Assembly (NCBI GenBank): GCA_027001525.1
Contig: JALTMR010000157.1
Coordinates: 1 to 6,815 of the forward strand
Reading direction: 5' to 3'
Length of the DNA: 6,815 nucleotides
Source: Gammaproteobacteria bacterium
GTDB lineage: Bacteria > Pseudomonadota > Gammaproteobacteria > Tenderiales > Tenderiaceae
This document shows, one piece after another, positions 6,540 through 6,815 of this stretch (the first letter of the stretch is position 1; every line of letters begins with the position of its first letter). The notes under the pieces were generated by a model. It saw nothing but the letters and a program-made list of their open reading frames with translations, ran no database searches and was not told where the DNA came from. Position numbers and translations under genes: made by a program.

Positions 6540-6815
6540 CTAATGATGACGAACGCCTGCGCCTTTTTTGTCCACACCGGTGTTTTTTGGTGCCATCTTT
6601 TGTTCACACGCGCCATCAGCAAGCCCGGCAACAGGCTGATGCGTCAGCGCCACACCCAGCACTTCATCGATCCACTTCACTGGCCGAATATCGAGCTGGG
6701 CTTTGATATTGTCAGGAATATCAGTCAAGTCCCGCTCGTTGTCATGGGGAATTAACACCGTTTTAATTCCTCCTCGGTGGGCGGCCAGCAATTTCTCCTT
6801 AAGCCCCCCGATGGG
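6540..6815 (-). CDS. lon: ATP-dependent Lon protease, C-terminal end
   Basis: These are the last 91 codons of Lon, the cytoplasmic AAA+ serine protease that degrades misfolded and regulatory proteins; the gene enters from the right edge. The fragment begins in the conserved end of the protease domain, [20 protein letters not shown], then [20 protein letters not shown], and [16 protein letters not shown]. These match E. coli Lon closely. The lysine of [10 protein letters not shown] is the catalytic-dyad lysine of Lon proteases; the serine lies outside the window. After the conserved part comes a tail of about 35 residues rich in Lys and His ([19 protein letters not shown]) with no obvious match to the shorter E. 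coli ending. The lon-hupB-ppiD order confirms the assignment. Confidence 0.96.
   Translation of the reverse strand, partial: PIGGLKEKLLAAHRGGIKTVLIPHDNERDLTDIPDNIKAQLDIRPVKWIDEVLGVALTHQPVAGLADGACEQKMAPKNTGVDKKGAGVRHH

Noticed and set aside
1..6815. A hidden novel system (defence, CRISPR, toxin-antitoxin, biosynthetic cluster)
   Set aside because: All coding space is accounted for by conserved housekeeping and transport genes, and the gaps are 300 bp or less with no repeats of array type.

Overview
The window reads as a chromosomal housekeeping segment from a gammaproteobacterium. The order lon - hupB - ppiD is the classical gammaproteobacterial one. FabI is close to the Escherichia coli enzyme along its whole length, and both tRNA genes encode their CCA ends. 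From memory, Pseudomonas aeruginosa has lon, hupB, ppiD, fabI and a peptide ABC transporter in the same order (PA1803 to PA1811), so this is probably an old syntenic block. Genus and order cannot be fixed from the sequence alone.

Layout from left to right. Positions 1-356 (minus) hold the first 118 codons of an oligopeptide-type ABC permease cut by the window edge. Positions 363-2591 (minus) encode a large family-5 solute-binding lipoprotein, separated by only 6 bp from the permease, so the two form the start of a transporter operon running out of the window. A 239-bp divergent intergenic region follows, with a likely extended -10 promoter for fabI (2831-3616, plus). FabI and PpiD (3785-5692, minus) converge on one perfect 20-bp inverted repeat that should terminate transcription in both directions. 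Upstream of ppiD are a second intrinsic terminator, then tRNA-Asp(GUC) and tRNA-Val(UAC), then hupB (GTG start), all on the minus strand. tRNA-Val begins only 13 nt after the hupB stop. A 300-bp non-coding gap separates hupB from the last 91 codons of lon, which enters from the right edge.

Functionally, the right half combines protein quality control and nucleoid biology (Lon protease, the PpiD periplasmic folding factor, HU-beta) with two tRNAs. The centre is the last step of fatty-acid elongation, and the left half is peptide or oligopeptide uptake. I found no prophage, insertion sequence, CRISPR array or defence system, and no clear sign of a new multi-gene system. The points most worth a second look are the solute-binding protein with both a lipid anchor and a C-terminal membrane helix, and the tight hupB-tRNA-tRNA unit with no terminator between mRNA and tRNA.
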